From NCBI GenBank assembly GCA_018670825.1, contig JABHIW010000035.1:1-60235 (forward strand): a DNA stretch of 60,235 nucleotides, read 5' to 3'. This DNA comes from Candidatus Scalindua sp. (GTDB lineage Bacteria > Planctomycetota > Brocadiia > Brocadiales > Scalinduaceae). A program made the position numbers and the translations under genes. Every line of letters starts with the position of its first letter. The stretch's first letter is position 1. Below, one piece after another: positions 1 to 9,636 of the stretch. The notes under the pieces were generated by a model. The model was not told where the DNA came from and made no database searches. It worked only from the letters and a program-made list of their open reading frames with translations.

Positions 1-3000
1 CTAATGTCGTTAATGCCTCCCCTCTGCAAATAATTTCTCCTACATGGACAGGCACGGCTGGACTAACGGTAGATGGCAATTCCATAACGAAGAATACTGC
101 CACCGGATGGGGTAATAGCGGAGCCGCTTCACAGGAGAGTTTCACCGGAGACGGTGGTGTTGAATTTGTGGCAGCCCAGGTAAACAAATACCTGGTAGGC
201 GGATTATCCTCTTCCAATCCGGATGCCGGTTACACCTCTATAGAATACGCCATTCTTCCATATGGTAATGGATCATTACACGTATACGAAAAAGGGGTAG
301 ATAAAGGAAGTTTTGGATCTTATCAGGTCGGGGACCGTTTCAGTGTTGAACGGGCTGGCAGTACTATTGTTTACAAGAAAAATGATGTTATTTTCTATAC
401 CAGTTTAACTCCTACTGATGCAGCCTTGCTGGCTGACTTTGCCATCTATGATAGCGGTGCAAAGATTAGTAATATTATATTTATTGGCCTCACTCCCGGA
501 GTACCCGGTGGCATTGCGGATTGCAGTGCGACTGCTGGCAACACAGAGGTGAGCCTGACCTGGACAGCGCCGCCAAATAACCGCTCGCCTATTACGGAGT
601 ATGAGGTGCAGTATGGAACGGTTGCAAGCAGTAACTTTGGAACTATTTCCACTGATGATGCTGTCCCGGGAGCCACAATCACTGGGCTTACCAATGGTAC
701 GGCGTATCAATTCAGGGTTGTTGCAAAGAACTCATTAGGGACAGGCCCGGTTTCTAATGTCGTTAATTCCTCTCCTCTGCAAATAACTTCTCCTACATGG
801 ACAGGTACGGTTGGACTAACGGTAGATGGCAATTCCATAACGAAGAATACTGCCACCGGATGGGGTAATAGCGGAGTCGCTTCACAGGAGAGTTTCACCG
901 GAGACGGTGGTGTAGGATTTGAGGCGGCCCAGGTAAACAAATACCTAGTAGGTGGATTATCCTCTTCCAATACGGATACCGGTTACAAATCTATAGAATA
1001 CGCCATTCTTCCCTATAATAATGGATCATTACACGTATACGAAAAAGGGGTAGATAAAGGAAGTTTTGGATCTTATCAGATCGGAGACCGTTTCAGTGTT
1101 GAACGGGTTGGCAGTACTATTGTTTACAAGAAGAATGATGTTATTTTCTATACCAGTTTAACGCCTACTGATGCAGCCTTGCTGGCTGACTTTGCCATCT
1201 ATAGTAACGGTGGAAAGATCAGTAATATACGATTTATTGGTATTACTCCTGCCGTACCAGATGCCATTGCGGATTGCAGTGCTGTTGCCGTTAATACCAC
1301 GGTTAACCTGACCTGGACAGCACCGGTAAGTAATTTTTCAACGATTACGGAGTATGAGGTACAGTATGGCACGGTTGCCGGTGGCAACTTTGATACCATT
1401 TTCACTGATGATGCTGTTTCAGGAGCTGCAATCACAGGACTTACTAATGGTACGGTATATCAATTCAGGGTTGTAGCAAAGAACGCCGTAGGTTCCGGAC
1501 CGGTTTCTAATGTCGTAACTACAGGAAGCTTTGATGTTACAGGAACATGGATTATTTCACTAACAGATAATTGGGTTGATCCCGGTAATGCCGGTTGTCC
1601 TCCTTTAGATGATGATACAGATTTTATTGTTATAAATCAGACTGAAAATGGCATTACGATGGTTGACTCTGAAGGAATATCGTATCTGCCTTATGTTAGT
1701 GGTCAAACATATACTTTCACTGCATCAAAAACAGAATCAGGTACAACAATTACTATATCTATGAATTTTACTCTTAGCACCAGTACTACCGGTGCCGGTA
1801 CTTATGCCTGGTCTGTTACCGATGGCACGTATACCTGTAATGGAGGTGCTACTATCTCTGCTACTAAGGCCCAGCCTGGTAGGCTTTTGTGGGAATTTGA
1901 AACAGGAAATGCTGTCTATTCTTGTCCAGCTATTGGTGCAGATGGTACGATATATGTCGGTTCATGGTATAAGTTTTATGCAATTAACCCTGATGGAACT
2001 GAGAAGTGGCAATTTCAAACGGATAACTTACAATATATATATTCTTCTCCAGTAATAGGTGCAGATGGTACGATATATGTCGGGTCAAACAGTCGAAAGC
2101 TTTATGCCATTAATCCTGATGGAACAAAAAAATGGGAATTTCTAACGGGAAGTGATGTCCAATCTTCTGCTGCAATAGGAACAGATGGCACGATATATGT
2201 CGGGTCGGGTGATCATAAGCTTTATGCCATTAACCCTGATGGAACAAAAAAATGGGAGTTTATAACAGGGCTTACAGTCAATTCTTCCCCGGCAATAGGT
2301 GCAGATGGCACGATATATGTCGGGTCAGGTGATCGTAAGCTATATGCAATTAACTCCAACGGAACGAAGAAATGGGAATTTCCAACGGGAGACTATATCC
2401 TTTCTTCTCCGGCAATAGGTACAGATGGTATGATATATGTTGGATCTACTGATCATAAGCTTTATGCAATTAACCCTGATGGAACAAAAAAATGGGAGTT
2501 TATGACAGGGCACGATGTCAATTCTTCTCCGGCAATCGGTGCAGATGGCACGATATACGTGGGATCTGCTGATCAAAAACTCTATGCGATTAACCATGAT
2601 GGAACAAAAAAATGGGAATACATGACGAGAGGTAGAATATACTCTTCCCCGGCAATCGGTGCAGATGGCACGATATTTGTTGGATCAGCTGATCAAAATC
2701 TTTATGCAATTAACCCTGATGGAACAAAAAAATGGGAATTTCTGACTGGATACATTGGATTGTCTTCTCCAACTATAAGTACAAATGGAACTGTATACAT
2801 AGGGACTCAAGGTAGCATAGATAAAATTTATGCTATTCACTCAGACTCCAGTAGTCTTGCGAATAGTTCCTGGCCTAAGTTTCATCACAATGTAAAACAA
2901 ACGGGAAATACTCAAGTTAACTTCAGCTATACCATAGACAGGTTTGCACAGAGTTCTGCTTCTTCTACTTTCACCGATGAATTTAATGATGGTGATGTAG

Positions 3001-3887
3001 CACCAGGCGGTCCATCCGGACCATCAACATACATTGTAACCATCCCATTCTCTTCCGGTGCGGAGAGTGGCAACCTACTGAATTTAAATAGCAATGATGC
3101 AGGTACTTATACCGGTGTTGATGATGATTTTATCGGTGCAGCTCTGTGGGACCCCGGGTATGACTTTGACTCCGGGCTGGGTGGAAGTGTAGAAGGTAAG
3201 TTCAGATTTACCGGAGAAATTACAAAGAATACAGGATTTAAGGTCTCAATTTCCACTTACGACTATAATGGTAAACCGGATTTTATTGAAGACGTAAGTC
3301 TGAGTATAAAACAAGTGTCTGATAAAATGACCTATGCGTACTTTGAGTCATCCTTAAACGGTGAAGAGGCAGAAATAAGTAAGTTTGATGTAACTGACTC
3401 ACTAATCGGCATCACAGACCTGACGTTGAGATTGGACATAAATAGTGCAAACAGAGTAGCCTCGTCCCTTGATTTCGGAAGTAACGGTATTTTAGATAAG
3501 ACGATGGATGGCAGCCACGACCTTACGTTTGCAGCAGGGTCGATTTATACCGGTTACTTCGGTGCATGGAAGAGTTTGTTATCAGGGCTGGTTTGTGAAA
3601 CACCGTCCGGAATTACGATCCCCGCAAATGATCCTGACGGTGATTATACCGTAAGCTGGGGTGCATCAAGTACGGATGGAGTTACCTATGTTCTGGAAGA
3701 GGCAACAGATTCAAACTTTACCGTTGATTTAAGAACCGCATATACAGGAATCGATACCAGTGCGGACATAACCGGCAGAAATCAAAACCAGACATATTAC
3801 TATCGGGTAAAGGCAACAAAGAGCGGTTATCGTGGCAGCGCCTGGAAAAAGGGGTTGAACAACTGTACTATTTCTCAGAGTCCTTGA
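1..3887 (+). CDS. Giant secreted repeat protein, 3' part (FN3 + lectin-like + PQQ-like propeller)
   Basis: The frame is open from base 3, so the 5' end lies outside the window. A 753-bp unit (about 251 residues) occurs at least twice in tandem, the second copy starting near 774. Each unit holds a beta-rich lectin/concanavalin-like segment (around TWTGTVGLTVDG and GVDKGSFGSYQ) and an FN3 domain ending in YQFRVVAKN. A separate beta domain follows near 1540-1870. Then come eight propeller blades of about 40 residues (about 1890-2850) with the signature KLYAINPDGTKKWEF and SSPAIGADGTIYVGS, as in PQQ-like beta-propellers. A further beta-rich domain and a last FN3 close the protein. No PEP-CTERM or other sorting tail is seen at the C-terminus. 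The likely role is extracellular adhesion or scaffolding. A cofactor-dependent dehydrogenase is unlikely because only generic propeller motifs are present. Confidence 0.85.
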   Translation, partial: NVVNASPLQIISPTWTGTAGLTVDGNSITKNTATGWGNSGAASQESFTGDGGVEFVAAQVNKYLVGGLSSSNPDAGYTSIEYAILPYGNGSLHVYEKGVDKGSFGSYQVGDRFSVERAGSTIVYKKNDVIFYTSLTPTDAALLADFAIYDSGAKISNIIFIGLTPGVPGGIADCSATAGNTEVSLTWTAPPNNRSPITEYEVQYGTVASSNFGTISTDDAVPGATITGLTNGTAYQFRVVAKNSLGTGPVSNVVNSSPLQITSPTWTGTVGLTVDGNSITKNTATGWGNSGVASQESFTGDGGVGFEAAQVNKYLVGGLSSSNTDTGYKSIEYAILPYNNGSLHVYEKGVDKGSFGSYQIGDRFSVERVGSTIVYKKNDVIFYTSLTPTDAALLADFAIYSNGGKISNIRFIGITPAVPDAIADCSAVAVNTTVNLTWTAPVSNFSTITEYEVQYGTVAGGNFDTIFTDDAVSGAAITGLTNGTVYQFRVVAKNAVGSGPVSNVVTTGSFDVTGTWIISLTDNWVDPGNAGCPPLDDDTDFIVINQTENGITMVDSEGISYLPYVSGQTYTFTASKTESGTTITISMNFTLSTSTTGAGTYAWSVTDGTYTCNGGATISATKAQPGRLLWEFETGNAVYSCPAIGADGTIYVGSWYKFYAINPDGTEKWQFQTDNLQYIYSSPVIGADGTIYVGSNSRKLYAINPDGTKKWEFLTGSDVQSSAAIGTDGTIYVGSGDHKLYAINPDGTKKWEFITGLTVNSSPAIGADGTIYVGSGDRKLYAINSNGTKKWEFPTGDYILSSPAIGTDGMIYVGSTDHKLYAINPDGTKKWEFMTGHDVNSSPAIGADGTIYVGSADQKLYAINHDGTKKWEYMTRGRIYSSPAIGADGTIFVGSADQNLYAINPDGTKKWEFLTGYIGLSSPTISTNGTVYIGTQGSIDKIYAIHSDSSSLANSSWPKFHHNVKQTGNTQVNFSYTIDRFAQSSASSTFTDEFNDGDVAPGGPSGPSTYIVTIPFSSGAESGNLLNLNSNDAGTYTGVDDDFIGAALWDPGYDFDSGLGGSVEGKFRFTGEITKNTGFKVSISTYDYNGKPDFIEDVSLSIKQVSDKMTYAYFESSLNGEEAEISKFDVTDSLIGITDLTLRLDINSANRVASSLDFGSNGILDKTMDGSHDLTFAAGSIYTGYFGAWKSLLSGLVCETPSGITIPANDPDGDYTVSWGASSTDGVTYVLEEATDSNFTVDLRTAYTGIDTSADITGRNQNQTYYYRVKATKSGYRGSAWKKGLNNCTISQSP
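1900..2850 (+). repeat. Eight tandem ~120-bp propeller-blade repeats
   Basis: Nucleotide-level repeats, such as the recurring string gcagatggcacgatatatgt, encode eight near-identical beta-propeller blades. The high DNA identity between blades points to recent expansion or gene conversion inside the gene. Confidence 0.8.
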
Positions 3888-4413
3888 CCACCGGTATAGC
3901 AGGAAGTCCTTGAAGCTCCACCCCGTTAGGAGTACTAGTCCTGAGTATTGTCTGACCATTATATCTTCTTGAAGCTTCTAGAACTTACATCGCTCAAACC
4001 GCTCAACAAATAGACCTGATCCACTCTACAGCAACCAACATTCATAACATCATGACCAACCTCTCTTTCGAGAAGATCCCAGTATTGGATTCCTCTCGAA
4101 AGAGAGGACTGTCGTCATACCAGAAATCCAATAGTACGAATCTTTTAATTCACGCAAGTAAACATTTTTTCTCATTGATCGGCATAGACTATTTAGTCAC
4201 ACCAGAAACGTTTTGTCACTTTACATGGCATACCAAAATTACATTTCCGGAAATTTGTGAGGCAATTTATATATAGACTTTAAATTTATAGTGTAGTATC
4301 ATAAATGTAAAATTAAGTACCAAATTTAAATTAAATTGTACAAAATATATAATGATCTGATGTACTGAGGCCCATGTTTCTGCCAGAGGTTGCAACTTTT
4401 TATGGAGATTGAG
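3888..4413. other. Intergenic stretch with a palindrome
   Basis: No supportable gene. A 14-bp perfect inverted repeat lies at 4060-4107 and is listed separately. A possible promoter for the downstream universal stress gene has TATAAT at 4348-4353 and a weak TTTAAA 17 bases upstream. The short open frame at 4052-4276 has no ribosome-binding site and runs through the palindrome, so I do not call it. Confidence 0.5.
4060..4107. repeat. Dispersed palindromic element, copy 1
   Basis: Arms CCTCTCTTTCGAGA (4060-4073) and TCTCGAAAGAGAGG (4094-4107) pair perfectly over 14 bp around a 20-nt loop. The right half recurs at 22048-22070, which marks this as a dispersed repeat and not just a local terminator. 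No T-run follows. Confidence 0.75.
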
Positions 4414-5253
4414 ATGTTTAAAACAATACTTGTACCGATTGATTCTTCAGACACAAGCTTAGTAGCAGTTGATTACGCAATTGATCTATCAAGGTCTTTC
4501 AATTCAGAAATTGAAGGGATCTCAATAATTGATATAAAGAAATTAGCAGGTCCATTCATGAGAGATTTGGGAACAAGCATTGGTGGCATGGTACCTTATG
4601 GTGATTTCCAGCAGAATATACGAAAATTCATGGATGATACTGCCAGAGCAGCCTTGGATGAATTAGAAGGAAAATGCAAATCTGCCGGTATCCCTTTTAC
4701 CCGTACAGTAAAAGAAGGAGTAGTTGATAAAGAAATAGTCGAATCTGCAAAAAGGTGCGATATGATATCAATGGGAATGGCAGGTGAACATGGATTCTGG
4801 CGTGATGCTTTTCTTGGGTCAAACCTGGAATCCGTCGTTAGAAGGACCCAAAAGCCCGTAATGGTTACTCCTGAAGAATATAAGAAAGTCACAAAAATAC
4901 TGGTTGCATATGACGCCAGTACTTTCTCTACCAAGGCTTTAATATCAGGTGCGGATATTGCGCAACAAATGAAACTCCCTCTAACAGTTGTGACTGTATC
5001 TGATGATAAAAAATCAGGTGAAGATATCCTTTCACAAGCAGATAATAACCTGAAAGATTACAAAATTACGTATGACAAGGTCCTTAAAGACGGTGAGGTA
5101 GTTGATGTGATTCTGGATTTCTGTAAGGAAGGTACCTATGACTTACTGGTAATGGGAGCCTATGGCCACTCTAAAATAAGAGAATTAATCCTTGGGAATA
5201 CTACCGTACAGATTATGAGAAAAGTTGATTGTGCAGTATTACTATGCCGATAA
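4414..5253 (+). CDS. Tandem-domain universal stress protein
   Basis: Two UspA folds in one chain. The first begins with MFKTILVPIDSSD; the second begins near VTKILVAYDASTFSTKAL and ends with the nucleotide-binding loop MGAYGHSKIRELILGNT. Family members bind ATP or AMP in the cytoplasm and help survival under stress or growth arrest. I chose the ATG at 4414 because GGAG (4404-4407) sits six bases upstream and the product then starts like typical UspA proteins. In-frame alternatives are ATG 4402 and TTG 4390. It is first in a run of three Usp genes. The first domain carries a less standard loop (MGMAGEHGFWRDAFLGSN), so the second domain is the better nucleotide-binding candidate. Confidence 0.9.
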   Translation: MFKTILVPIDSSDTSLVAVDYAIDLSRSFNSEIEGISIIDIKKLAGPFMRDLGTSIGGMVPYGDFQQNIRKFMDDTARAALDELEGKCKSAGIPFTRTVKEGVVDKEIVESAKRCDMISMGMAGEHGFWRDAFLGSNLESVVRRTQKPVMVTPEEYKKVTKILVAYDASTFSTKALISGADIAQQMKLPLTVVTVSDDKKSGEDILSQADNNLKDYKITYDKVLKDGEVVDVILDFCKEGTYDLLVMGAYGHSKIRELILGNTTVQIMRKVDCAVLLCR

Positions 5254-5315
5254 ATTAGTTCACGATGTTCACCAACTAATTATAAAAAAGTTTAAATGTT
5301 GCTCATTGTTGTTTC

Positions 5316-5415
5316 TGTGCCCGCCCGGATGGATCCGTTCGGACGGGAAAATGGAAATATCTGCCTAGTGAAGAGCAATAAACGATGCAGGCAAAAATCT
5401 AACCGAACACTGCTG
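5316..5415. repeat. Degenerate palindromic repeat related to the 40.9-kb element
   Basis: A near-perfect palindrome (about 5319-5346, CCCGCCCGGATGG...CGGACGGG) is followed at 5394-5415 by a 22-nt stretch matching the terminal repeat of the element at 40890-41152 (18 of 22 positions by eye). It lies between two universal stress genes and looks like a truncated copy. Confidence 0.5.
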
Positions 5416-5486
5416 ATTATTATTAAAGTAACCGTAATCTAAATGCGGTCAACCACAATTTATCGATTGAAAGGAGCAAGATAAAA

Positions 5487-5945
5487 ATGATATCCCTGAA
5501 GAAAATATTATGCCCTATCGATCATTCGGATTGCTCAAAAGAGGCACTGAAATACGCCGTATCATTTGCGATGAGAGATGAAGCAAAACTGTATCTGCTA
5601 CACATAATCGACATACGCTCTTTTAACGAAAGTTTAAATGCAATGCCAACTCAAATACCGGATAACGAAACACTTGAACAGTTAAGAATAAAGCTTCTTG
5701 ATTGTATACCGGAGGAGATGAGAGATGACATGGATGTAGAAGCCATTGTAATCCAGGGTATTCCTTTTGTCGAAATTATAAGTACCTCAAGGGAAAAAGA
5801 GATTGATATGATAGTCATGGGCTCGCATGGGAGGACCGGTATCTCCCATATGATGCTGGGTAGCGTGTCTGAAAAAGTCGTTAGAAAGGCCCCCTGCCCC
5901 GTGTTAATAGTCAGACAACCCGATCAGAAATTTGTCATGCCATAG
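5487..5945 (+). CDS. Universal stress protein, single domain
   Basis: A 152-residue UspA-family protein, the normal single-domain length. It starts MISLKKILCPIDHSD and has the nucleotide-binding signature GSHGRTGISHMMLGSVSEKVVRKAPCPVLIV. The motif G-x2-G-x9-G-S/T places it in the ATP-binding subgroup. AAGGAG precedes the ATG at a good distance. It is a close paralogue of the broken gene that follows, so the two probably arose by local duplication. The role is cytoplasmic stress or dormancy tolerance; no specific partner can be read from the sequence. Confidence 0.92.
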   Translation: MISLKKILCPIDHSDCSKEALKYAVSFAMRDEAKLYLLHIIDIRSFNESLNAMPTQIPDNETLEQLRIKLLDCIPEEMRDDMDVEAIVIQGIPFVEIISTSREKEIDMIVMGSHGRTGISHMMLGSVSEKVVRKAPCPVLIVRQPDQKFVMP

Positions 5946-6089
5946 TGTTTATGCTTGATCTACAAACTCACTTTATAACATAAATTCAGATAGTAAACAG
6001 CGAGAGTATATCTTTATCGTTTTGGCGAATGAGGTCTCTGTGTGATTTGATTTAGTATGTTGTCATAAGATGAGCGAAGGAGTATTCAG

Positions 6090-6553
6090 ATGGTTAAATT
6101 AGAAAAAATACTATGTCCTTTTGACTTTTCAGAAAATCCTCAAGAAGCATTGCAATATGCAATACATCTGATGTTAAAAGATGATAATGCGACCCTATAC
6201 TTGACCCATGTCGTTGATAGCAGGTACCTTGATTATGGTGGCGCTGTTTATGGACAAGAACCTTCTGTGAGAAGACGGCCCTCGACCAATCCGCTAGAGA
6301 GCAATTAGAGAAAAAATTGTTAGCCGAGGTCCCGGAAGAAATTCAAAACATAGTAGAACCAATTATTTTGTTTGGAGTACCATTCGTTGAAATTATAAAG
6401 ACGGCAAAAGATAAGAACATAGATTTGATAGTAATTGGCACACACGGAAGAACCGGTCTTGCACATATGCTCATTGGTAGTGTCGCTGAGAAGATAGTAA
6501 GAAAAGCCCCATGCCCGGTCCTTACTATTAAAATAAAAGAAAAAGATAAATGA
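6090..6553 (+). pseudogene. Universal stress protein interrupted by a frameshift
   Basis: The first part (6090-6308) encodes MVKLEKILCPFDFSE... and loses homology after YGQEP. The second part continues in another frame (readable from about 6263) as REQLEKKLLAEVPEEI, then GTHGRTGLAHMLIGSVAEKIVRKAPCPVLTI. Aligned with the gene at 5487, the two pieces together make one complete UspA of about 154 residues. The change is equivalent to a one-base loss near 6263-6295. The reading frames are otherwise intact, including all nucleotide-binding residues, so this is either a recent mutation or a sequencing error. GAAGGAG precedes the start. Confidence 0.85.
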
Positions 6554-6615
6554 TAAAAACTAGACCTGCCTGTTAGTCCGGTAATTACCAGGAACTACTT
6601 ACAGAGGAGACAATT

Positions 6616-6975
6616 ATGAAAAAGAAACCTTCCTTGGTTGTTGATTTCGATGGTGTTATTTGTGAACACCGTTTTCCGGATGTTGGAGAACCGACAGAAG
6701 GCGTTAAGGAAGCATTAGACACATTAAGAAAAGCCGGTTACCGTATTGTTATTCATTCATGCAGAACATCATTTCAGTTTAGGGATTCACTCATTGGTGA
6801 TCAGTTCGACAGGATAAAGGAGTATATGAAATTCTATAAACTGCACTTTGATGATGTCTGGGTACCGGACAAACCGATTGGGGTAGCCTATATTGATGAT
6901 AGAGCTATCAATTACAAAAATAATTGGGATGAAATAACTGAAAAGCTACTGACTAAATCCAGAAAATATAAATAA
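6616..6975 (+). CDS. Small HAD-superfamily hydrolase
   Basis: A 119-residue cap-less HAD-like phosphatase. Motif I is VVDFDGVI (Asp10 and Asp12), motif II is IHSCRT, and a late acidic pair is AYIDDRAINY. The compact size and DFDGVICEH start resemble the short phosphatases often annotated as hydrolases of unknown substrate. GAGGAG lies before the ATG. It sits 18 bases before the ABC-F gene and probably shares its transcript. The substrate cannot be assigned. Confidence 0.8.
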   Translation: MKKKPSLVVDFDGVICEHRFPDVGEPTEGVKEALDTLRKAGYRIVIHSCRTSFQFRDSLIGDQFDRIKEYMKFYKLHFDDVWVPDKPIGVAYIDDRAINYKNNWDEITEKLLTKSRKYK

Positions 6976-6993
6976 ATTACATGATATTAAATT

Positions 6994-8835
6994 ATGATTT
7001 CCGTTCAATACTTAAGTAAGCATTATCTCGAACAAGTTATCTTTGACAACATCTCTTTTAACCTGAATCCCCGTGAACGCACAGTCCTGGTTGGCAGGAA
7101 TGGACACGGTAAGACAACGTTATTCCGAATGCTCACGGGACAGGAGCAATGTGATGAGGGTATCATCGCCGTTCCAAAAAACTATCGTATTGGATACTTG
7201 AGCCAGCACATTAATTTCACAAAACCAACAGTTTTAGAGGAAGGATGCTGCACTCTTCCCAAAGATCAGGAGGGTGATGACTGGAGGGTTAAGAGTGTGC
7301 TTTCCGGTCTTGGTTTTACCGAAGATGATTTTGACCGTGATCCATCGGAATTTTCCGGTGGTTATCAAATCAGATTGAATCTTGCAAAGGTCTTAGTCTC
7401 AGATCCGAACCTCCTTTTACTTGATGAGCCAACAAATTTTCTGGACATAGTTTCCATACGCTGGTTGACCGGTTTCCTGAATAACTGGAAAAATGAAGTT
7501 GTCATCATAAGCCACGACAGAGGATTTACGGATAGTGTCGCGACACATACACTAGGTATTCATCGACACAAAATTGTAAAGATCAAGGGAACCACACAGG
7601 AGTATTATGACAGGATATTAAAATCCGAGGAAATCCATGAAAAACAACGCCTGAATGAAGACAAAAAACGTAAGCAGGCAGAGAGCTTCATAAACAGTTT
7701 CAGGGCAAAAGCCGGACATGCCAGCCTTGTACAGTCACGCGTCAAATCCCTTGAGAAGCAGGAAGTACTGAAAAAACTTGAAAAAATATCTACACTCTCA
7801 TTTTCGTTTAATTTTGCCCCATTCCCTGCTAAATCCATAATGGAAGCACAGGACCTGACTTTTTCCTATAATGGTAACGATTCACCTCTCATAGACCATC
7901 TTAACTTTAATATCGAGAGTAATGATAAAATATGCATAATCGGGAAGAATGGTAAGGGCAAAACTACGCTGTTGAAATTACTGGCCGGTATATTGTCTCC
8001 CAGTGAAGGAAAGGTCAGGAACCATCCACAGACTAAGATTGGTTACTATGAACAGGCAAATACTGCAACCCTGAATGACCAGCTGACAGTTGAAGAAGAG
8101 ATTGCCTCAACGGTCTCAAGTATTGAGAGGGGAAGAGTCAGAAGTATCTGCGGTGCAATGATGTTCTCAGGAGATAGTGCACTCAAGAAGATTAAAGTTC
8201 TGTCGGGAGGTGAGAAGTGCAGAACACTACTTGGTAAGCTGCTTGTTATGCCAACTAATATCCTCTTGCTTGACGAACCAACTCACCATCTTGACATGCA
8301 GTCATGTGAAGCCATGATGGACGCTATTGACAACTTTAGTGGTGCAGTGCTCATGGTCACCCACAACGAACACATCCTCCACAGGGCTGCAAATAAGCTA
8401 ATAGTATTTCATCATGACAGAATATTTTTCTTTCATGGCACATATTCTCAATTCCTTGAACAAATTGGATGGGACGATCAGGAGAGTGTCAAACCAAATA
8501 AAAAATCATCTAAACAGGAAGATACAAAAGGCCTGAACAAGAAAGAGAAAAGAAAAATCCGGGCTGAGTTTAACGCAAAGCGCTCAAAGGTACTGGCCCC
8601 CTTTGAAAAGAAAATCAAAAACATAGAAAAGGAGATTGAAAAAGCAGAACTGCAATTTCATAGAGACACAGAGACCCTGATTAAAGCGTCACATGCCCAG
8701 GATGGGGTCACAATTTCAAAACTATCAACATCAATTAAGCAATCACAAAACCATATTGATACCCTCTACGAAGAGCTTGAAAACACAAATGAAGAGTATG
8801 AACTGAAAAAAAGCCAATTCGAAGAAGATGGATGA
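6994..8835 (+). CDS. ABC-F family ATPase (translation factor type)
   Basis: A 613-residue soluble protein with two ATP-binding cassettes and no membrane segments. Cassette 1 has Walker A GRNGHGKTT, signature FSGGYQIRLNLAK and Walker B LLLLDEPTNFLD. Cassette 2 has GKNGKGKTT, LSGGEKCRTLLGK and ILLLDEPTHHLD. A charged linker lies between them and a Lys/Glu-rich coiled coil follows at the C-terminus, as in Uup/YbiT-like members. ABC-F proteins act on the ribosome, in translation control or antibiotic protection. The exact subgroup is not decided here. No clear Shine-Dalgarno is seen before ATG 6994, which fits coupling to the upstream gene. Confidence 0.92.
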   Translation: MISVQYLSKHYLEQVIFDNISFNLNPRERTVLVGRNGHGKTTLFRMLTGQEQCDEGIIAVPKNYRIGYLSQHINFTKPTVLEEGCCTLPKDQEGDDWRVKSVLSGLGFTEDDFDRDPSEFSGGYQIRLNLAKVLVSDPNLLLLDEPTNFLDIVSIRWLTGFLNNWKNEVVIISHDRGFTDSVATHTLGIHRHKIVKIKGTTQEYYDRILKSEEIHEKQRLNEDKKRKQAESFINSFRAKAGHASLVQSRVKSLEKQEVLKKLEKISTLSFSFNFAPFPAKSIMEAQDLTFSYNGNDSPLIDHLNFNIESNDKICIIGKNGKGKTTLLKLLAGILSPSEGKVRNHPQTKIGYYEQANTATLNDQLTVEEEIASTVSSIERGRVRSICGAMMFSGDSALKKIKVLSGGEKCRTLLGKLLVMPTNILLLDEPTHHLDMQSCEAMMDAIDNFSGAVLMVTHNEHILHRAANKLIVFHHDRIFFFHGTYSQFLEQIGWDDQESVKPNKKSSKQEDTKGLNKKEKRKIRAEFNAKRSKVLAPFEKKIKNIEKEIEKAELQFHRDTETLIKASHAQDGVTISKLSTSIKQSQNHIDTLYEELENTNEEYELKKSQFEEDG

Positions 8836-9004
8836 CAAAAAACACTCACGTAAACATACGCGTGAAAGAAGATTTAGCATTACCAGCTATAGTGTCAATT
8901 CACATAATATAAACAACAAAATAAAACTTCAATCAGATATCTATAACACCTTGACATTGTTATAACAGTTTGTTACTTTAATTTTTTTATAGGAGAAAAA
9001 AGAT

Positions 9005-9220
9005 ATGCCTTTATACGAATATAAATGTAAAAAGTGTGATAAAGTTTCTGAAATACTTCAAAGGAATAATGAAAAAGTAGTTTGCCCTGAATGTGGTGGT
9101 AAATCGTTAGAAAAACAGTTCTCAGTATTCGCAAGTGGCTCACTATCCGAATCAGCAGGTGGAGGAGGCATGCCCCCATCATCGCCAGGTTCCTGCAGTG
9201 GCACAGGTTGTTGTGGATGA
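9005..9220 (+). CDS. FmdB-type zinc-ribbon protein
   Basis: A 71-residue protein starting MPLYEYKCKKCDK with a second CPEC pair, matching the FmdB/CxxC_CxxC_SSSS family. A Gly/Ser-rich tail ends in CSGTGCCG. AGGAG is placed before the ATG. The family is tied to regulation in some methanogens and methylotrophs, but its function is not established. The two Cys pairs should bind one zinc ion. Confidence 0.88.
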   Translation: MPLYEYKCKKCDKVSEILQRNNEKVVCPECGGKSLEKQFSVFASGSLSESAGGGGMPPSSPGSCSGTGCCG

Positions 9221-9288
9221 ATTAACACCATTTTAACCTTGACTCTGATTTAAACTGAAATTTTAAATCTAAATGAAAGGAGATAAAT

Positions 9289-9636
9289 ATGGCTGTTAAA
9301 AAAAAGGCTGCGAAAAAAGTATATACCTGCAGTACATGTGGAAAGATTGCTCCAAAGAAAGGTCACTTATGTACCCCTACTCCACAGGAAAAAACTCTTG
9401 TCTGTGGATATTGCGGAGCAGTAGAAACAGACTCAAGGCATGTATGCGCACCTAAAGTCCTCAAACTCAAGTACTATTGTGGAAATTGTGGCAGGGTTGC
9501 AGTGAGCAAGAGTAACGTATGTGCACCAAAGGCAATACCACAAGCAAAAGCCAAGACTAAGGCAAAATTAAAATCCGGCACAAAGCCAAAAGCGAAAACG
9601 GTTACCAAGAAAACAACAGTAAAGAAAAAAAAGTAG
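9289..9636 (+). CDS. Triple zinc-knuckle protein with histone H1-like tail
   Basis: A 115-residue basic protein I do not recognise as a named family. Three Cys repeats start at residues 14, 39 and 64, an exact 25-residue period. The pattern is C-x2-C-x8-H-x-C (CSTCGKIAPKKGHLC, then CGYCGAVETDSRHVC); the third repeat has Asn in place of His (CGNCGRVAVSKSNVC). From residue 79 the chain is Lys/Ala/Pro-rich (AKAKTKAKLKSGTKPKAK), resembling bacterial histone H1-like tails. AAAGGAG precedes the ATG. A nucleic-acid-binding or zinc-handling role is an inference from composition only. It lies next to another zinc-ribbon gene. Confidence 0.75.
   Translation: MAVKKKAAKKVYTCSTCGKIAPKKGHLCTPTPQEKTLVCGYCGAVETDSRHVCAPKVLKLKYYCGNCGRVAVSKSNVCAPKAIPQAKAKTKAKLKSGTKPKAKTVTKKTTVKKKK

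Noticed and set aside
4052..4276. 74-codon open frame after the giant repeat protein
   Set aside because: No ribosome-binding site, and it runs through a palindromic repeat; no protein-like features.
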